Shown: one piece after another, positions 41,564-50,434 of the stretch
How positions within the stretch are numbered: the first letter of the stretch is position 1
Layout: every line of letters begins with the position of its first letter
Translations under genes and position numbers: made by a program
Assembly (NCBI GenBank): GCA_963841635.1
Contig: CAWJDO010000002.1
Coordinates: 1,240,001 to 1,304,000, forward strand
Direction of reading: 5' to 3'
From: DASWZN01 sp963841635
GTDB taxonomy: Bacteria; Acidobacteriota; Terriglobia; Bryobacterales; Bryobacteraceae
DNA: 64,000 bases
The notes under the pieces: generated by a model
Seen by the model: the letters and a program-made list of their open reading frames with translations, nothing else
Database searches by the model: none
Told to the model about the DNA's origin: nothing

Positions 41564-42323
41564 TGTCTCCACGGCCCCCTCCATGGCCTTCTCCATGATA
41601 ATTGAGCTTCCACAGGATCTGTTTCAGCATGCCCTGCCACACGTCGGCGTCCCGCGACGGCAGGTTGAGCCGCCGCACCAGCCGTCGCACTTTCTGAGTG
41701 GTGGAAGTCGCCGTGCGCGGGTTGACGTAGCCGCTGGCGCGGAGCGCGTCGAGCAGCATGGTGGTGAAGCGCTCCCGCTCCGCCTCGCTCGCGGGCCTGA
41801 CCGCCACCGGCACTTTCCTGGCCGCACGCGGATCGCGCACGATTTCGTACAGGCAAAGCGCCACCGCCTGGCCCAGGTTCATGGTGCCGTGCGCGTCGCG
41901 CGTGGGGATGCGCATGAGCCAGTGGCAATGGCTGAGGTCGTCGTTCGAGAGCCCGAATTTTTCGGAACCGAACAGCAGCGCGACGGTCCCCGCGCCCATC
42001 TCCCGCCGGATCAGCCGCGCGCCGTATTCGAGGCGCCGCAATGGATGCTGCAACTCGCGGTGCCCGACTGCCGTGGTGCCCACCACCAGCGTGCAATCCG
42101 CGACCGCATCGGCCACGGTGGGGACCTCTTCCGCGGATGCGAGCAGCGCGGCCGCGCCCACCGCCGATTTTGCTTCGCGGAAAGCGACCTCGTAGGGATT
42201 GACCACGCGCAGCCGCGCGAACCCGAAGTTGCTCATAGCCCGCGCCGCCGCGCCGATGTTCAGCGGATTGCGCGTCCCCACCAGCACCACGCGCAGACTG
42301 TCGAGGTTGAGAGGTTCGGCCAA
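41550..42323 (-). CDS. trmJ: TrmJ-like tRNA 2'-O-methyltransferase (SpoU family)
   Basis: 257 residues of the SPOUT/SpoU superfamily: VVLVGTRNPLNIGAAARAMSNFGF (motif 1), then LLFGSEKFGLSNDDLSHCHWLMRIPT (motif 2) and GTMNLGQAVALCLYEI (motif 3), the trefoil-knot SAM site. It methylates the ribose of tRNA position 32 in the E. coli enzyme. The C-terminal part after residue 170 is the extension seen in TrmJ rather than TrmL. It is the first gene of a short unit with the HMA-like gene. Confidence 0.88.
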   Translation of the reverse strand: MAEPLNLDSLRVVLVGTRNPLNIGAAARAMSNFGFARLRVVNPYEVAFREAKSAVGAAALLASAEEVPTVADAVADCTLVVGTTAVGHRELQHPLRRLEYGARLIRREMGAGTVALLFGSEKFGLSNDDLSHCHWLMRIPTRDAHGTMNLGQAVALCLYEIVRDPRAARKVPVAVRPASEAERERFTTMLLDALRASGYVNPRTATSTTQKVRRLVRRLNLPSRDADVWQGMLKQILWKLNYHGEGHGGGRGDNDQG

Positions 42324-42342
42324 GATGCCTATTTTACGTGGT

Positions 42343-43509
42343 TCACCGGGACCCCAACGGCCGCGCTGTGGACCAACGGCCCGGCGAGCCCTTGGCGTCG
42401 TTGGCCCGCACCCTCCACCACAGCGTTCCGGGCGCCATCGGAGTGATGGTGACGCTTGGCGTCGGAACCGTCCGGCTGAAGTTCCCCGCCGAGTCGAAGG
42501 TCTTCAGCGGAGACAGCTCGATGGTGTACGACGCTGCCCCCATCACGCTCGACCACGTGAACTCGCCCGGCCGGCCGTACAACGTCCCAGTCGTTCCGTA
42601 GGAGGGCGTCAGCAGGACCGGGGCGGGCAACGCATCCTGGCTGTCCGCGGCCGTGATCTCGAGCGCGCCGCTTTTCACGACGCCGTTGAGTGACGCTGTG
42701 ATGGTGACATTCCCGGTAGTGGTGGCGTGCGCCGCCCGCACCGGAAAGCCGGCCCCGTTCGACCCGGCCGAAATCGTCACCGTGGGCGGCACCGTGACGC
42801 GCGAAGGGTCGCTCGAAGTCAGGCGGACTTCCGTCCCCGCCGGCGCCGGGGCGGCCAGCGTCACCATGCCACCCACCTCTCCGCCGGCCGCCACGTAACT
42901 GGGATGCAGCGCCACCCCGGCGAGCGCGGGACGCGCGCGCTGAGGGCCGATCCTGAGCGTCGCCTGGCGCGGCTCCCCCCGCGAATTCGCGAGGATGTTC
43001 ACCTCGGCGCTTCCATTCGGGCGTGCGGCTTTCAGAGAGACCAGCGCCGTGCTCTCCCCGCCCCGGAACAGAACGTGCCGCGGCATTGTCACCAGCGAGG
43101 GATCGCTCGCCGAGAGCGCCACCGTTGCGCCTCCGGCCGGCGCGGGTTGGTCAAGGGTGATCTGCGCGTCCACCCTCCGGCCGCCGGCCACACTGGTCGG
43201 GGTCAGCGTGATCCCTTGCACGGAGGCCGCGAGGGGCGGCGGCTCGACGTTAAACCCGCGGACCACCGACCACGGTCCCGGCTCGCCCTGCCTGTCCAAG
43301 GCCCGCACCCGCCACCAGACCGGCCCGTCGACCAGCAACTCGACGGCGAAGTTCGGCGAGGCGGTGGTGTCCTCCACATCGGGATCGATAAAGTCCCGCC
43401 GCCCGGCGATCTGAATTTCGTAACTCGCCGCGCCCCGGACGGCAGTCCATCGGAACATGGCCCGCAGAGGGACGCTGGAACCCTCGGAAGGATAGAGGAG
43501 CCTGGGCAC
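42343..43509 (-). CDS. FN3/Ig-like repeat protein, possibly the C-terminal part of the TlpA-like protein
   Basis: 388 residues of beta-sandwich repeats: FN3-like units (FRWTAVRGAASYEIQIAG..., FTWSSVMGAASYTIEL...) flank Ig-like repeats with alternating V, T and S. No signal peptide and no ATG are present; the ORF begins at a GTG (43509) without a good ribosome site, 24 bases after the TGA of the thioredoxin gene and in the same reading frame. The upstream codons after that TGA (IPKIQPGR) join smoothly. It either starts by re-initiation at the GTG or is the tail of a fused gene cut by a stop. Confidence 0.6.
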   Translation of the reverse strand: MPRLLYPSEGSSVPLRAMFRWTAVRGAASYEIQIAGRRDFIDPDVEDTTASPNFAVELLVDGPVWWRVRALDRQGEPGPWSVVRGFNVEPPPLAASVQGITLTPTSVAGGRRVDAQITLDQPAPAGGATVALSASDPSLVTMPRHVLFRGGESTALVSLKAARPNGSAEVNILANSRGEPRQATLRIGPQRARPALAGVALHPSYVAAGGEVGGMVTLAAPAPAGTEVRLTSSDPSRVTVPPTVTISAGSNGAGFPVRAAHATTTGNVTITASLNGVVKSGALEITAADSQDALPAPVLLTPSYGTTGTLYGRPGEFTWSSVMGAASYTIELSPLKTFDSAGNFSRTVPTPSVTITPMAPGTLWWRVRANDAKGSPGRWSTARPLGSR

Positions 43510-43533
43510 ACGGCCCGGCTGGATCTTGGGAAT

Positions 43534-44058
43534 TCAACCCGAGCCAGGCGCCACAGCGGCACGAAGCGTGCGGCCCGCCGCCAGCGCCTGGAGGTCGGCT
43601 TCCCGAAGCGCGGAGATGGTGGTGACGGCGCGCACCACGCCGCGGGCGTCTAACAGGAACGTACGCGGAATCCCCTCGACCCCGTAGTCCTGATGCACCG
43701 TGCCGTCCAGGTCGAGCGCCAGCCAGCCCTCCATGGGCCGCTTCTTCAGAAACTCCGCGACGGTGTCGGGATCCTCCGCGGTGATCGCGACGAACTGGAT
43801 CTTGCCTTTGAACCTCTGCGCGAGCGAGTTCCATCGGGGGATCTGCTCGACGCAAGGCCCGCACCAGGTAGCCCAGAACTCGACCACTAGCGGGGTGTTG
43901 CGCGCCAGCGCGGTCCCGTTCAGGGGTTCGAGGCGGGTGAGCGGCGGGGCAGCATCGCCGGCGCTCAGGGACAGCGCGGCCAGCAGCACTGGGAGCACAC
44001 CAGGTTGACGAGCCAGCGGGCTAAAACGTGGAGGTCGCTTCTCCGTGGCTCCTCTCAC
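43534..44058 (-). CDS. TlpA-like thioredoxin-fold protein
   Basis: 174 residues from a GTG at 44058 that overlaps the upstream stop as GTGA. A basic segment and hydrophobic signal (LPVLLAALSLSAGDA) come first. The thioredoxin domain then shows VEFWATWCGPCVEQIPRWNSLAQ with the CGPC redox pair and DYGVEGIPRTFLLDARGVV with the cis-Pro. Such exported thioredoxins reduce disulphides in the periplasm, for example in cytochrome c maturation. It stops at a TGA after VAPGSG; the FN3-like frame continues in register past this stop. It is downstream of the glycosyltransferase gene. Confidence 0.8.
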   Translation of the reverse strand: MRGATEKRPPRFSPLARQPGVLPVLLAALSLSAGDAAPPLTRLEPLNGTALARNTPLVVEFWATWCGPCVEQIPRWNSLAQRFKGKIQFVAITAEDPDTVAEFLKKRPMEGWLALDLDGTVHQDYGVEGIPRTFLLDARGVVRAVTTISALREADLQALAAGRTLRAAVAPGSG

Positions 44059-45791
44059 CGCCCCGGGGGCAGGTAATACAGCAGCATCCCTTTCCCCACC
44101 CGCTCCACGGGCTTCAGGGTGGTGCGGTCGGGCCACGGCGTGTTAGGCGGGTTCACACCCATGCGCATGACCTTCCACATGGTGATGCTCACGGCGTTCC
44201 AGCCTGGCGCGGGAGCGAGAGGCGAGCCGAAATCGATGGGCGGCAGGCCGCGCTTGTCGTAGAAGTCGAACACCAGCGGCTGGAAGGTGACGCTGGCGGC
44301 GCCCAACTCGCGCAGCCGCGTTCCGAGGCGCGTCATGTCCTGGCACCAGTCGAGATCGGAATCGGCCACGATGCGCTCCGGTTCGTCCCCGGCAATAAAG
44401 TTGAAGTAGGGGAGATAGTCGGGGTGCGCGAGCAGCGACGTCAGCGCGAACCAGCCGGCCAGAACCAGCAGCGTGGTGATGGCCCAGGTGTTGCGAGAGG
44501 CGCTCTGGCCTGGGAGAGCCCACAACTGCCAGCCCTTGGCGCGGCCCCATTCGAACAGGCGCACGGTGCCGATCGCCGCCGTGATCGCCAGTCCCATATA
44601 GATCGGAAGGATGTGACGCAGCCCGACGTTGATGTGTCCGGCCATGCCCACACCCAGGATCGCCAGCGCGAAACCCAGCGGCACCAGGTACGCGCCGCGC
44701 ATCTGGCGCCATCGCGTCAGCGACACCACAGCGCCGATCCCCGCCAGCGCCAGAAACGGAAGCGGCGTCTTCACCGCCAGCACGACGGGGAAGAAATACC
44801 ACCAGCCGAAGACCCTGTGCTCGCCCAGAAGGTAGGCGAGGTGGCCGGTGCGGTTGTGCTCCATGACGCTGCGTATTCCGCTCCACAACTCGGGCGCCGG
44901 CAGGGACACGCCGGGCCAGATCGACGGGCCGAAGTGGAAGCGGTATCCGGCCCAGATCACCAGCGCCGCGACGCCGCAGGCCGCCGCGAGTGGCAGCGCC
45001 AGGCGCCGGACGTGCCCGAACAAGCCGCGGAATCCCGGCAAGCCCCCCTCCAGATACGCGAGCAGCGTCGCTGCAACCACCGCCGGGAAGAAGGCCAGGA
45101 CCGAGAACTTCGCCAGCACCGCAAGGCCCCCCGCAGCGCCGAACAGCGCGCTACGCCGCCAGGTCGGATTCTCCGCCCATCCCAGCATCGCCACGAACGC
45201 CGCACCCAGCATCGCCGTCAGGGCCATGTCCGTCGTGCCCAGGCCTGCATGCGCCAGTACCGCTGGGAGAAAGCTGAACAGCCACACGGACACCACCGCC
45301 GTAGGAATCCCGAAGAACCGCCGCGCCCAGAAGTAGACCGCCAGGCAGGCGATCCAGAAGAATGGCAGGATGCCGAGCCGCGCCAGCACCAGCGTGCGGT
45401 CGTAGTGATCGCCCGCGTAGTAGATGTACTGGCCCTCGGAAAACATGCCGGCCTGGCCCGGGTCCTTATCCCATACGCCCTGCGAACGGATCCCGCTCAG
45501 ATACGGGCCCAGCGCGACCATCACGCGGGCAAGCGGCGGGTGCTGGTCCTCCATCTTGTAGGTGCCGCGGTCGAGCCACTCCATCCCACACGCAATGTGC
45601 GCGGGCTCGTCGACGGTGTGGTTGAAGACGGTGTAGGTGGCGATGATTCGAAGGGAGCCCAGCGCGATGGCTCCGGCCACGAGCAGCGCGGCTATGTGCT
45701 GCCGCGTCCAGGATTTGGGAACCGGCGGACGTTCTCGCTGTTTCTTACGTGCCAGAACCTCTACCCTAGCGTATTCACCGCCGACCCGCAA
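44055..45791 (-). CDS. GT39-like integral membrane glycosyltransferase
   Basis: A membrane protein with about ten hydrophobic helices. It carries the early-loop acidic motif HTVDEPAHIACGMEWLDRGTYKMEDQHPPLARV, typical of the ArnT/PMT-like (GT39) group that transfers sugars from a polyprenyl phosphate carrier. The C-terminus has DSDLDWCQDMTRLGTRLRELG and FYDKRGLPP. No ATG opens the frame; a TTG at 45791, overlapping leuD by 31 bases, or a CTG at 45755 with AGAGG close by are possible, and the leuD overlap shows a coupled start. The open frame reaches 46127 but that stretch overlaps leuD. Start uncertain, product likely. Confidence 0.75.
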   Translation of the reverse strand: MRVGGEYARVEVLARKKQRERPPVPKSWTRQHIAALLVAGAIALGSLRIIATYTVFNHTVDEPAHIACGMEWLDRGTYKMEDQHPPLARVMVALGPYLSGIRSQGVWDKDPGQAGMFSEGQYIYYAGDHYDRTLVLARLGILPFFWIACLAVYFWARRFFGIPTAVVSVWLFSFLPAVLAHAGLGTTDMALTAMLGAAFVAMLGWAENPTWRRSALFGAAGGLAVLAKFSVLAFFPAVVAATLLAYLEGGLPGFRGLFGHVRRLALPLAAACGVAALVIWAGYRFHFGPSIWPGVSLPAPELWSGIRSVMEHNRTGHLAYLLGEHRVFGWWYFFPVVLAVKTPLPFLALAGIGAVVSLTRWRQMRGAYLVPLGFALAILGVGMAGHINVGLRHILPIYMGLAITAAIGTVRLFEWGRAKGWQLWALPGQSASRNTWAITTLLVLAGWFALTSLLAHPDYLPYFNFIAGDEPERIVADSDLDWCQDMTRLGTRLRELGAASVTFQPLVFDFYDKRGLPPIDFGSPLAPAPGWNAVSITMWKVMRMGVNPPNTPWPDRTTLKPVERVGKGMLLYYLPPGR

Positions 45792-46360
45792 CGCGCTTCG
45801 AAGGCCGCGATGGCGTCCTCCTGCTGGCGTATGTAGCCTAGCTCGTCGATGCCGTTCAGCAGGCAATGCTTGGCGAAAGGGTCGATGGGAAACGCCACCT
45901 TGCGGCCGTCCGGCAGCAGCAGCGTCTCGGATGCCAGGTCGATCGAGACCGTCGCCTCGACCGGCAGCGCGAAAAGCTCCGCGTGAACCTCGCGCGGCAC
46001 CACCACCGGCAGCAGCGAATTCTTGAGCGAATTCTGTTTGAAGATGTCCGCGAACGAGGTGCTGATCACGGCGCGGAAGCCGAACTGCGTGAGCGCCCAC
46101 GGTGCGTGCTCGCGCGAGCTGCCGCAACCGAAGTTGTCGCCCGCCAGCAGGATTTCCGCTCCCTGCGCACGGGGCTGATTGAGGATGAAATCGGGTTTCG
46201 GTCGGCCCTGGGCGTCGTACCGCCAGTCGCAGAACAGCTGGCTGCCAAGCCCGTCCTTCGAGATGGTCTTCAGGAAACGTGCCGGAATGATCTGGTCGGT
46301 ATCCACGTTGTCGATGGGCAGCGGAACCAGCCGGCTTTCAAATCGGGTGAAGGGCTTCAT
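45761..46360 (-). CDS. leuD: 3-isopropylmalate dehydratase small subunit
   Basis: 199 residues starting MKPFTRFESRLVPLPIDNVDTDQIIPARFLK, with FGCGSSREHAPWAL, the aconitase swivel-domain signature. With LeuC it isomerises 2-isopropylmalate to 3-isopropylmalate in leucine synthesis. The ATG at 46360 overlaps the leuC stop (ATGA); the longer frame upstream to 46996 is inside leuC and is a shadow. It is followed by a glycosyltransferase gene overlapping its 3' end. Confidence 0.95.
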   Translation of the reverse strand: MKPFTRFESRLVPLPIDNVDTDQIIPARFLKTISKDGLGSQLFCDWRYDAQGRPKPDFILNQPRAQGAEILLAGDNFGCGSSREHAPWALTQFGFRAVISTSFADIFKQNSLKNSLLPVVVPREVHAELFALPVEATVSIDLASETLLLPDGRKVAFPIDPFAKHCLLNGIDELGYIRQQEDAIAAFEARCGSAVNTLG

Positions 46361-47757
46361 GCGAGCCTCCTGGGATCGGTCACAACGCCGGTGACGGCCG
46401 AAGCCGCCGCGGTCAGCGGACTGGCCAGAATCGTACGCCCGCCCTTGCCTTGCCGGCCTTCGAAATTGCGGTTCGACGTCGCGACGCCGTACTGGCCGGG
46501 CTCTAGCTGATCGCCGTTCATGGCCAGGCACATCGAGCAGCCCGGCTCGCGCCATTCGGCGCCGGCAGCCAGGAAGATGACGTCGAGTCCCTCGGCCTCC
46601 GCCTGCCGCTTGGCGTCGTGCGATCCCGGGACCACCAGAACGCGCAGCCCCGGAGCCACGTGTCGCCCCTTGAGCACCGACGCCGCGGCCCGCAGATCCG
46701 AGATGCGCCCGTTGGTGCAGCTTCCGATGAACACCACGTCGATAGCGTGGCCGGCGAGCGGCTTGCCAGGCTCCAGATCCATGTACCGTAGCGCCTTGGC
46801 CACGGATTCCCGCTCCCCGAGATCGGCGATGCCCGCCGGATCGGGAACCAGGCCCGAGATCGGAATCCCCATGCCTGGGCTGGTGCCGAAGGTGACCATG
46901 GGCTCGAGCTCGGCGGCGTCGATCGAGACCTGCTTGTCGTAGACCGCGCCTTCGTCGCTCGGCAACCGCCGCCAGCGCGACAGCGCCCGGTCCCAATCTT
47001 CTCCCTGCGGAGCAAACTGGCGGCCGTAGATGTATTCGTAGGTCGTGTCGTCGGGCGCGATCATGCCCGCCCGCGCGCCGGCTTCGATCGACATATTACA
47101 GATGGTCATCCGCTCTTCCATCGAGAGCGCGCGGATCGCCGGCCCGCAATATTCGAAAATGCACCCGGTGCCGCCGCCGGTGCCGATCTTCGCGATCAGC
47201 GCCAGGATGATGTCCTTCGCGGTCACGCTGGGATGTAGCTGGCCGGTGACTTCAACGCGGTAGCTTCTGGACTTCTTCTGCAGCAGGCACTGCGTCGCCA
47301 GCACCTGCTCCACTTCGCTGGTGCCGATGCCGAAGGCCAGCGCGCCGAAAGCGCCGTGCGTCGCGGTGTGGCTGTCGCCGCAGACTAGAGTCATGCCCGG
47401 CTGCGTGAGTCCGAGCTCCGGCCCGATGATGTGGACGATCCCTTGCAGCTGGCTCGCCATGCTGTGGCAGGGAATGCCGAACTCACGGCAGTTCGCTTCC
47501 AGTTGCGCCACCTGCCGCGCCGCGATCGGGTCGAGGATGGGCAGCGTGCGGTCCGTCGTCGGGACGCTGTGATCGGCCGTCGCGAACGTGTGCTCCGGAC
47601 GGCGCACGGACAGGCCGCGAGCGCGCAGGCCGTCGAACGCCTGCGGCGACGTCACTTCGTGCACCAGGTGCATGTCGATATACAGCAGCGCCGGAGCGCC
47701 CGGCTGCTCGCTGACGACGTGTGCACCCCAGACTTTGTCAATGATGGTAGATGGCAT
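46357..47757 (-). CDS. leuC: 3-isopropylmalate dehydratase large subunit
   Basis: 466 residues with the 4Fe-4S aconitase fold. Cluster cysteines lie in FIGSCTNGRISDLRAA and EPGCSMCLAMNGD; VCGDSHTATHGAFGALAFGIG is the substrate-site motif. The start is the ATG giving MPSTIIDKVWGAHVV. It precedes leuD with a four-base overlap. It follows leuB after 186 bases, containing a dispersed repeat copy and a small hairpin GGCGGG-GAAG-CCCGCC (47846-47861). Confidence 0.95.
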   Translation of the reverse strand: MPSTIIDKVWGAHVVSEQPGAPALLYIDMHLVHEVTSPQAFDGLRARGLSVRRPEHTFATADHSVPTTDRTLPILDPIAARQVAQLEANCREFGIPCHSMASQLQGIVHIIGPELGLTQPGMTLVCGDSHTATHGAFGALAFGIGTSEVEQVLATQCLLQKKSRSYRVEVTGQLHPSVTAKDIILALIAKIGTGGGTGCIFEYCGPAIRALSMEERMTICNMSIEAGARAGMIAPDDTTYEYIYGRQFAPQGEDWDRALSRWRRLPSDEGAVYDKQVSIDAAELEPMVTFGTSPGMGIPISGLVPDPAGIADLGERESVAKALRYMDLEPGKPLAGHAIDVVFIGSCTNGRISDLRAAASVLKGRHVAPGLRVLVVPGSHDAKRQAEAEGLDVIFLAAGAEWREPGCSMCLAMNGDQLEPGQYGVATSNRNFEGRQGKGGRTILASPLTAAASAVTGVVTDPRRLA

Positions 47758-47777
47758 AAGGTTTAACCCGATCCTAC

Positions 47778-47805
47778 TGAGCCGCGACCGCGAGGGAGCG
47801 GTCCT
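47778..47805. repeat. Dispersed motif GAGCCGCGACCGCGAGGGAG (copy 3)
   Basis: Shorter and more diverged copy of the motif at 40129 and 49185 (CCGCGACCGNGAGGGAGCGG core kept). It lies in the gap between leuC and leuB. Confidence 0.5.
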
Positions 47806-47943
47806 ACAGAGCTCCTATTATCGCGTCTCCGGTCTCACTGGTGGTGGCGGGCTTCCCCGCCGGCCGCTATTCAGCACCGCCTCGGCGGCCGCATTCACCG
47901 CGCCGGCTTCTTCCGAACCGATCGCGCCCCCTGTTTGCCGGCG

Positions 47944-49020
47944 TTATGCGATTCTCGCCGCCACCAGGTCGCCAACCTCGGACGTCGAATACCCCATCCG
48001 GCCGGCTGCGAGCGATTTCAGATTGTTGGCCGTGACAAACATGACCGATTCTTCGATCGCGGCCGCTGCTTTCTCTTCGCCGAGCGTTACCAGCATCATC
48101 TGCATCGCACAGATGGCAGCCAGCGGATTGATGACACCCTGACCGGTGTACTTGGGTGCGCTCCCGCCGATGGGTTCGAACATGCTCACGCCTTCCGGGT
48201 TGAGGTTGCCGCCCGCGGCAATGCCCATTCCGCCCTGGATCATGGCGCCCAGATCCGTGATAATGTCGCCGAACATGTTTCCCGTGACGATCACATCGAA
48301 CCACTCTGGATTCTTGACGAACCACATGCAGGTCGCATCTACGTGGTAGTACTCCCGGGCGATTTCCGGAAACTCCTTCTGCCCCATCTCGTGAAAGGCT
48401 CTTTCCCAGAGATCGTAAAGATACGTCAGGACGTTCGTCTTACCGCATAGCGCCAGGGTGTTTTTGTTTGACAAGCCCCGCGCTTTCTTGCCGTACTTCC
48501 GCGTATAGTTGAAGGCGTAGCGGAGGCAGCGATCAACCTGAAAGCGGTTGTACACCGCGGTTTGGACCGCAACTTCATGGGGAGTTCCCTTCATGGTGAC
48601 GCCGCCGGTTCCCGTGTACGCGTCCCCCGTATTCTCCCGGACAACTACGAAATCGATGTCGCTCGGGCCTTTGTCCTTCAGGGGCGTGCTGACGCCGGGG
48701 AACAGTTTCACCGGCCTGAGGTTGATGTACTGGTCGAGGGCGAAACGGGCCTTGAGCAGAATTCCTTTTTCCAGAATGCCCGGAGGCACGTCGGGGTGTC
48801 CGATGGCTCCCAGAAGGATCGCATCGAACTTGCGCAATTCCTCGACCGCGCTATCCGGCAGCAACTCCCCGGTCCGCTTGTAACGCTCGCCGCCGAAGTC
48901 GAACTCAGTCAGCTCGACTTTGAAATCGAATTTCGCGGCCGCCGCTTTGAGAACCTTGACTGCTTCGGCTGTCACCTCTGGGCCAGTCCCGTCTCCGGCG
49001 ATTACCGCAATCTTATGCAT
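47944..49020 (-). CDS. leuB: 3-isopropylmalate dehydrogenase
   Basis: 358 residues from the ATG giving MHKIAVIAGDGTGPEV, with GGAGG eight bases upstream; a start 15 bases earlier is weaker. It contains the NAD and substrate motifs RENTGDAYTG, GNMFGDIITDLGAM and FEPIGGSAPKYTG. It oxidises 3-isopropylmalate, the third step of leucine synthesis. The lengths and motifs also fit tartrate dehydrogenase-like relatives, but the leu context makes LeuB clear. It lies between leuA and leuC on the same strand. Confidence 0.94.
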   Translation of the reverse strand: MHKIAVIAGDGTGPEVTAEAVKVLKAAAAKFDFKVELTEFDFGGERYKRTGELLPDSAVEELRKFDAILLGAIGHPDVPPGILEKGILLKARFALDQYINLRPVKLFPGVSTPLKDKGPSDIDFVVVRENTGDAYTGTGGVTMKGTPHEVAVQTAVYNRFQVDRCLRYAFNYTRKYGKKARGLSNKNTLALCGKTNVLTYLYDLWERAFHEMGQKEFPEIAREYYHVDATCMWFVKNPEWFDVIVTGNMFGDIITDLGAMIQGGMGIAAGGNLNPEGVSMFEPIGGSAPKYTGQGVINPLAAICAMQMMLVTLGEEKAAAAIEESVMFVTANNLKSLAAGRMGYSTSEVGDLVAARIA

Positions 49021-49184
49021 CTTCCAAACCTCCATGAATAGACGTCACACCGTGGGCAAACTGCGGGCTCCGCAAGGATCACGCACTTTCCGCGAGTCCC
49101 CAGAATACCAATACTCGGAGCCGACCGCTTCCCCGGGTAACTCTGCAGCGCCAGCGCGGTTCCAGTAATGTGCGTTAGCGGCGC

Positions 49185-49215
49185 CAGCACCGAACCGCGA
49201 CCGTAAGGGAGCGGA
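49185..49215. repeat. Dispersed 30-base motif (copy 2) plus an iterated AGCTGA tract
   Basis: CCAGCACCGAACCGCGACCG then TAAGGGAGCGGA, nearly identical to 40129-40159. It is followed at 49221-49260 by AGCTG words (GGCTGAAAGCTGACAGCTGA and GAGCCGATAGCC) in the 247-base gap between leuB and leuA. No promoter or gene is seen in that gap. Confidence 0.6.
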
Positions 49216-49267
49216 CCCGGCAGTTAGAGGCTGAAAGCTGACAGCTGAGAGCCGATAGCCGCGTGGC

Positions 49268-50434
49268 TCACCGCGCTTGCGCAGTGAGCGCGCCCCGATT
49301 CTCGACCAGCTCGAGAATCTCTTCGTTCGTCACGCCCTTCTTGCCGTCCGCGATCGCAATGAATCGCTCGTAAATGGCGTGCAGCTCGTCTTTCGTGAGG
49401 CTGAAGCCCAAGTCCTGGCAGCGCTTGTTCAACGCGTGGTGGCCGCTGTGCTTGCCCAGAATCAGCTTGCTCTCGGGCACGCCCACCGAACGCGGGTCCA
49501 TGATCTCGTACGTCGTGCGCTCTTTGAGGAAGCCGTCCTGGTGGATGCCCGCCTCGTGCGCGAACGCGTTCGATCCGACGATCGCCTTGTTCGGCTGCGG
49601 GCCGAACGCAATCATCTCGGTCAGAAGCTGGCTGGCCGGGTAAAGCTGCTCGCTCACAATGCCGGTCTGAAACGGGAAACGGTCCGGGCGGGTCTTGAAC
49701 ACCATCACGGCCTCTTCGAGCGCGCAGTTACCCGCCCGCTCGCCGATCCCGTTGATCGTACACTCGATCTGCCGCGCGCCCCACTGCACGCCCGCCAGCG
49801 AGTTCGCGCTCGCCAGGCCCAGGTCGTTGTGACAGTGTACGCTCACGATGGCCGCCTCGCCCAGCGCCTTCGCAATCCGTCCGATGAAAGGGCCGAACTC
49901 CTCCGGTACCGAGTAGCCCACCGTATCCGGCAGGTTCACCGTGCGCGCCCCGGCGGCCACGACGGCCTTCGAAATCTCTTCGAGAAAACCCGGATCGGTA
50001 CGCGTGGCGTCTTCCGCCGAAAACTCCACATCGTCCGCATAACGGCGTGAGAGCTCGACCGCGGTAACGGCCTGCTCCAGCACCTGCTGCTGGGTCTTGT
50101 GCAGCTTGTGCTTCAGGTGAATATCGCTGGTTGCGATAAACGTGTGAATGCGGGGACGTCGGGCATGTTCCAAAGCGCGGGCGGCCCGTTCCACATCGAG
50201 TGTGCAGGCTCTGGCGAGTGCCGCCACCTGCACCCAGGGGAACTCTCGAGCGATCGCTTCCACGGAGTCGAAATCGCCTTGTGAGGCGATGGGGAATCCG
50301 GCTTCGAGGATATCGACGCCCAACTCCACCAGCTTCCGAGCCATCCGGAGCTTTTCGTGCACGGTCATGCTGCATCCGGGCGACTGTTCGCCGTCCCGAA
50401 GTGTCGTATCGAAAATGTATACTCGATCGCTCAT
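49268..50434 (-). CDS. leuA: 2-isopropylmalate synthase without the regulatory domain
   Basis: 388 residues. The TIM-barrel catalytic half is complete: IFDTTLRDGEQSPGCSM, VEFSAEDATRTD, VHCHNDLGLASANSLAGVQWGA, and GIHQDGFLKERTTYEIMDP. It joins acetyl-CoA to 2-ketoisovalerate, the committed leucine step. The usual enzyme has about 510 residues with a C-terminal LeuA domain that binds leucine; here the protein ends at LVENRGALTAQAR after subdomain helices. It may thus escape leucine feedback, or be a homocitrate or citramalate synthase; the leu cluster argues for LeuA. It is divergent from the LysR gene. Confidence 0.85.
   Translation of the reverse strand: MSDRVYIFDTTLRDGEQSPGCSMTVHEKLRMARKLVELGVDILEAGFPIASQGDFDSVEAIAREFPWVQVAALARACTLDVERAARALEHARRPRIHTFIATSDIHLKHKLHKTQQQVLEQAVTAVELSRRYADDVEFSAEDATRTDPGFLEEISKAVVAAGARTVNLPDTVGYSVPEEFGPFIGRIAKALGEAAIVSVHCHNDLGLASANSLAGVQWGARQIECTINGIGERAGNCALEEAVMVFKTRPDRFPFQTGIVSEQLYPASQLLTEMIAFGPQPNKAIVGSNAFAHEAGIHQDGFLKERTTYEIMDPRSVGVPESKLILGKHSGHHALNKRCQDLGFSLTKDELHAIYERFIAIADGKKGVTNEEILELVENRGALTAQAR

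Noticed and set aside
43534..43536. TGA read as selenocysteine or other sense codon between the thioredoxin and FN3-like frames
   Set aside because: TGA serves as a normal stop for many genes here and no hairpin of SECIS form was recognised after it; mutation or re-initiation is simpler.
45792..46127. N-terminal extension of the glycosyltransferase frame
   Set aside because: It lies inside leuD in another frame and has low-complexity shadow composition; the membrane protein part begins after it.
46361..46996. N-terminal extension of the leuD frame
   Set aside because: It is inside leuC; leuD proteins start at MKPFTRFESR, which fits the overlapping ATG at 46360.
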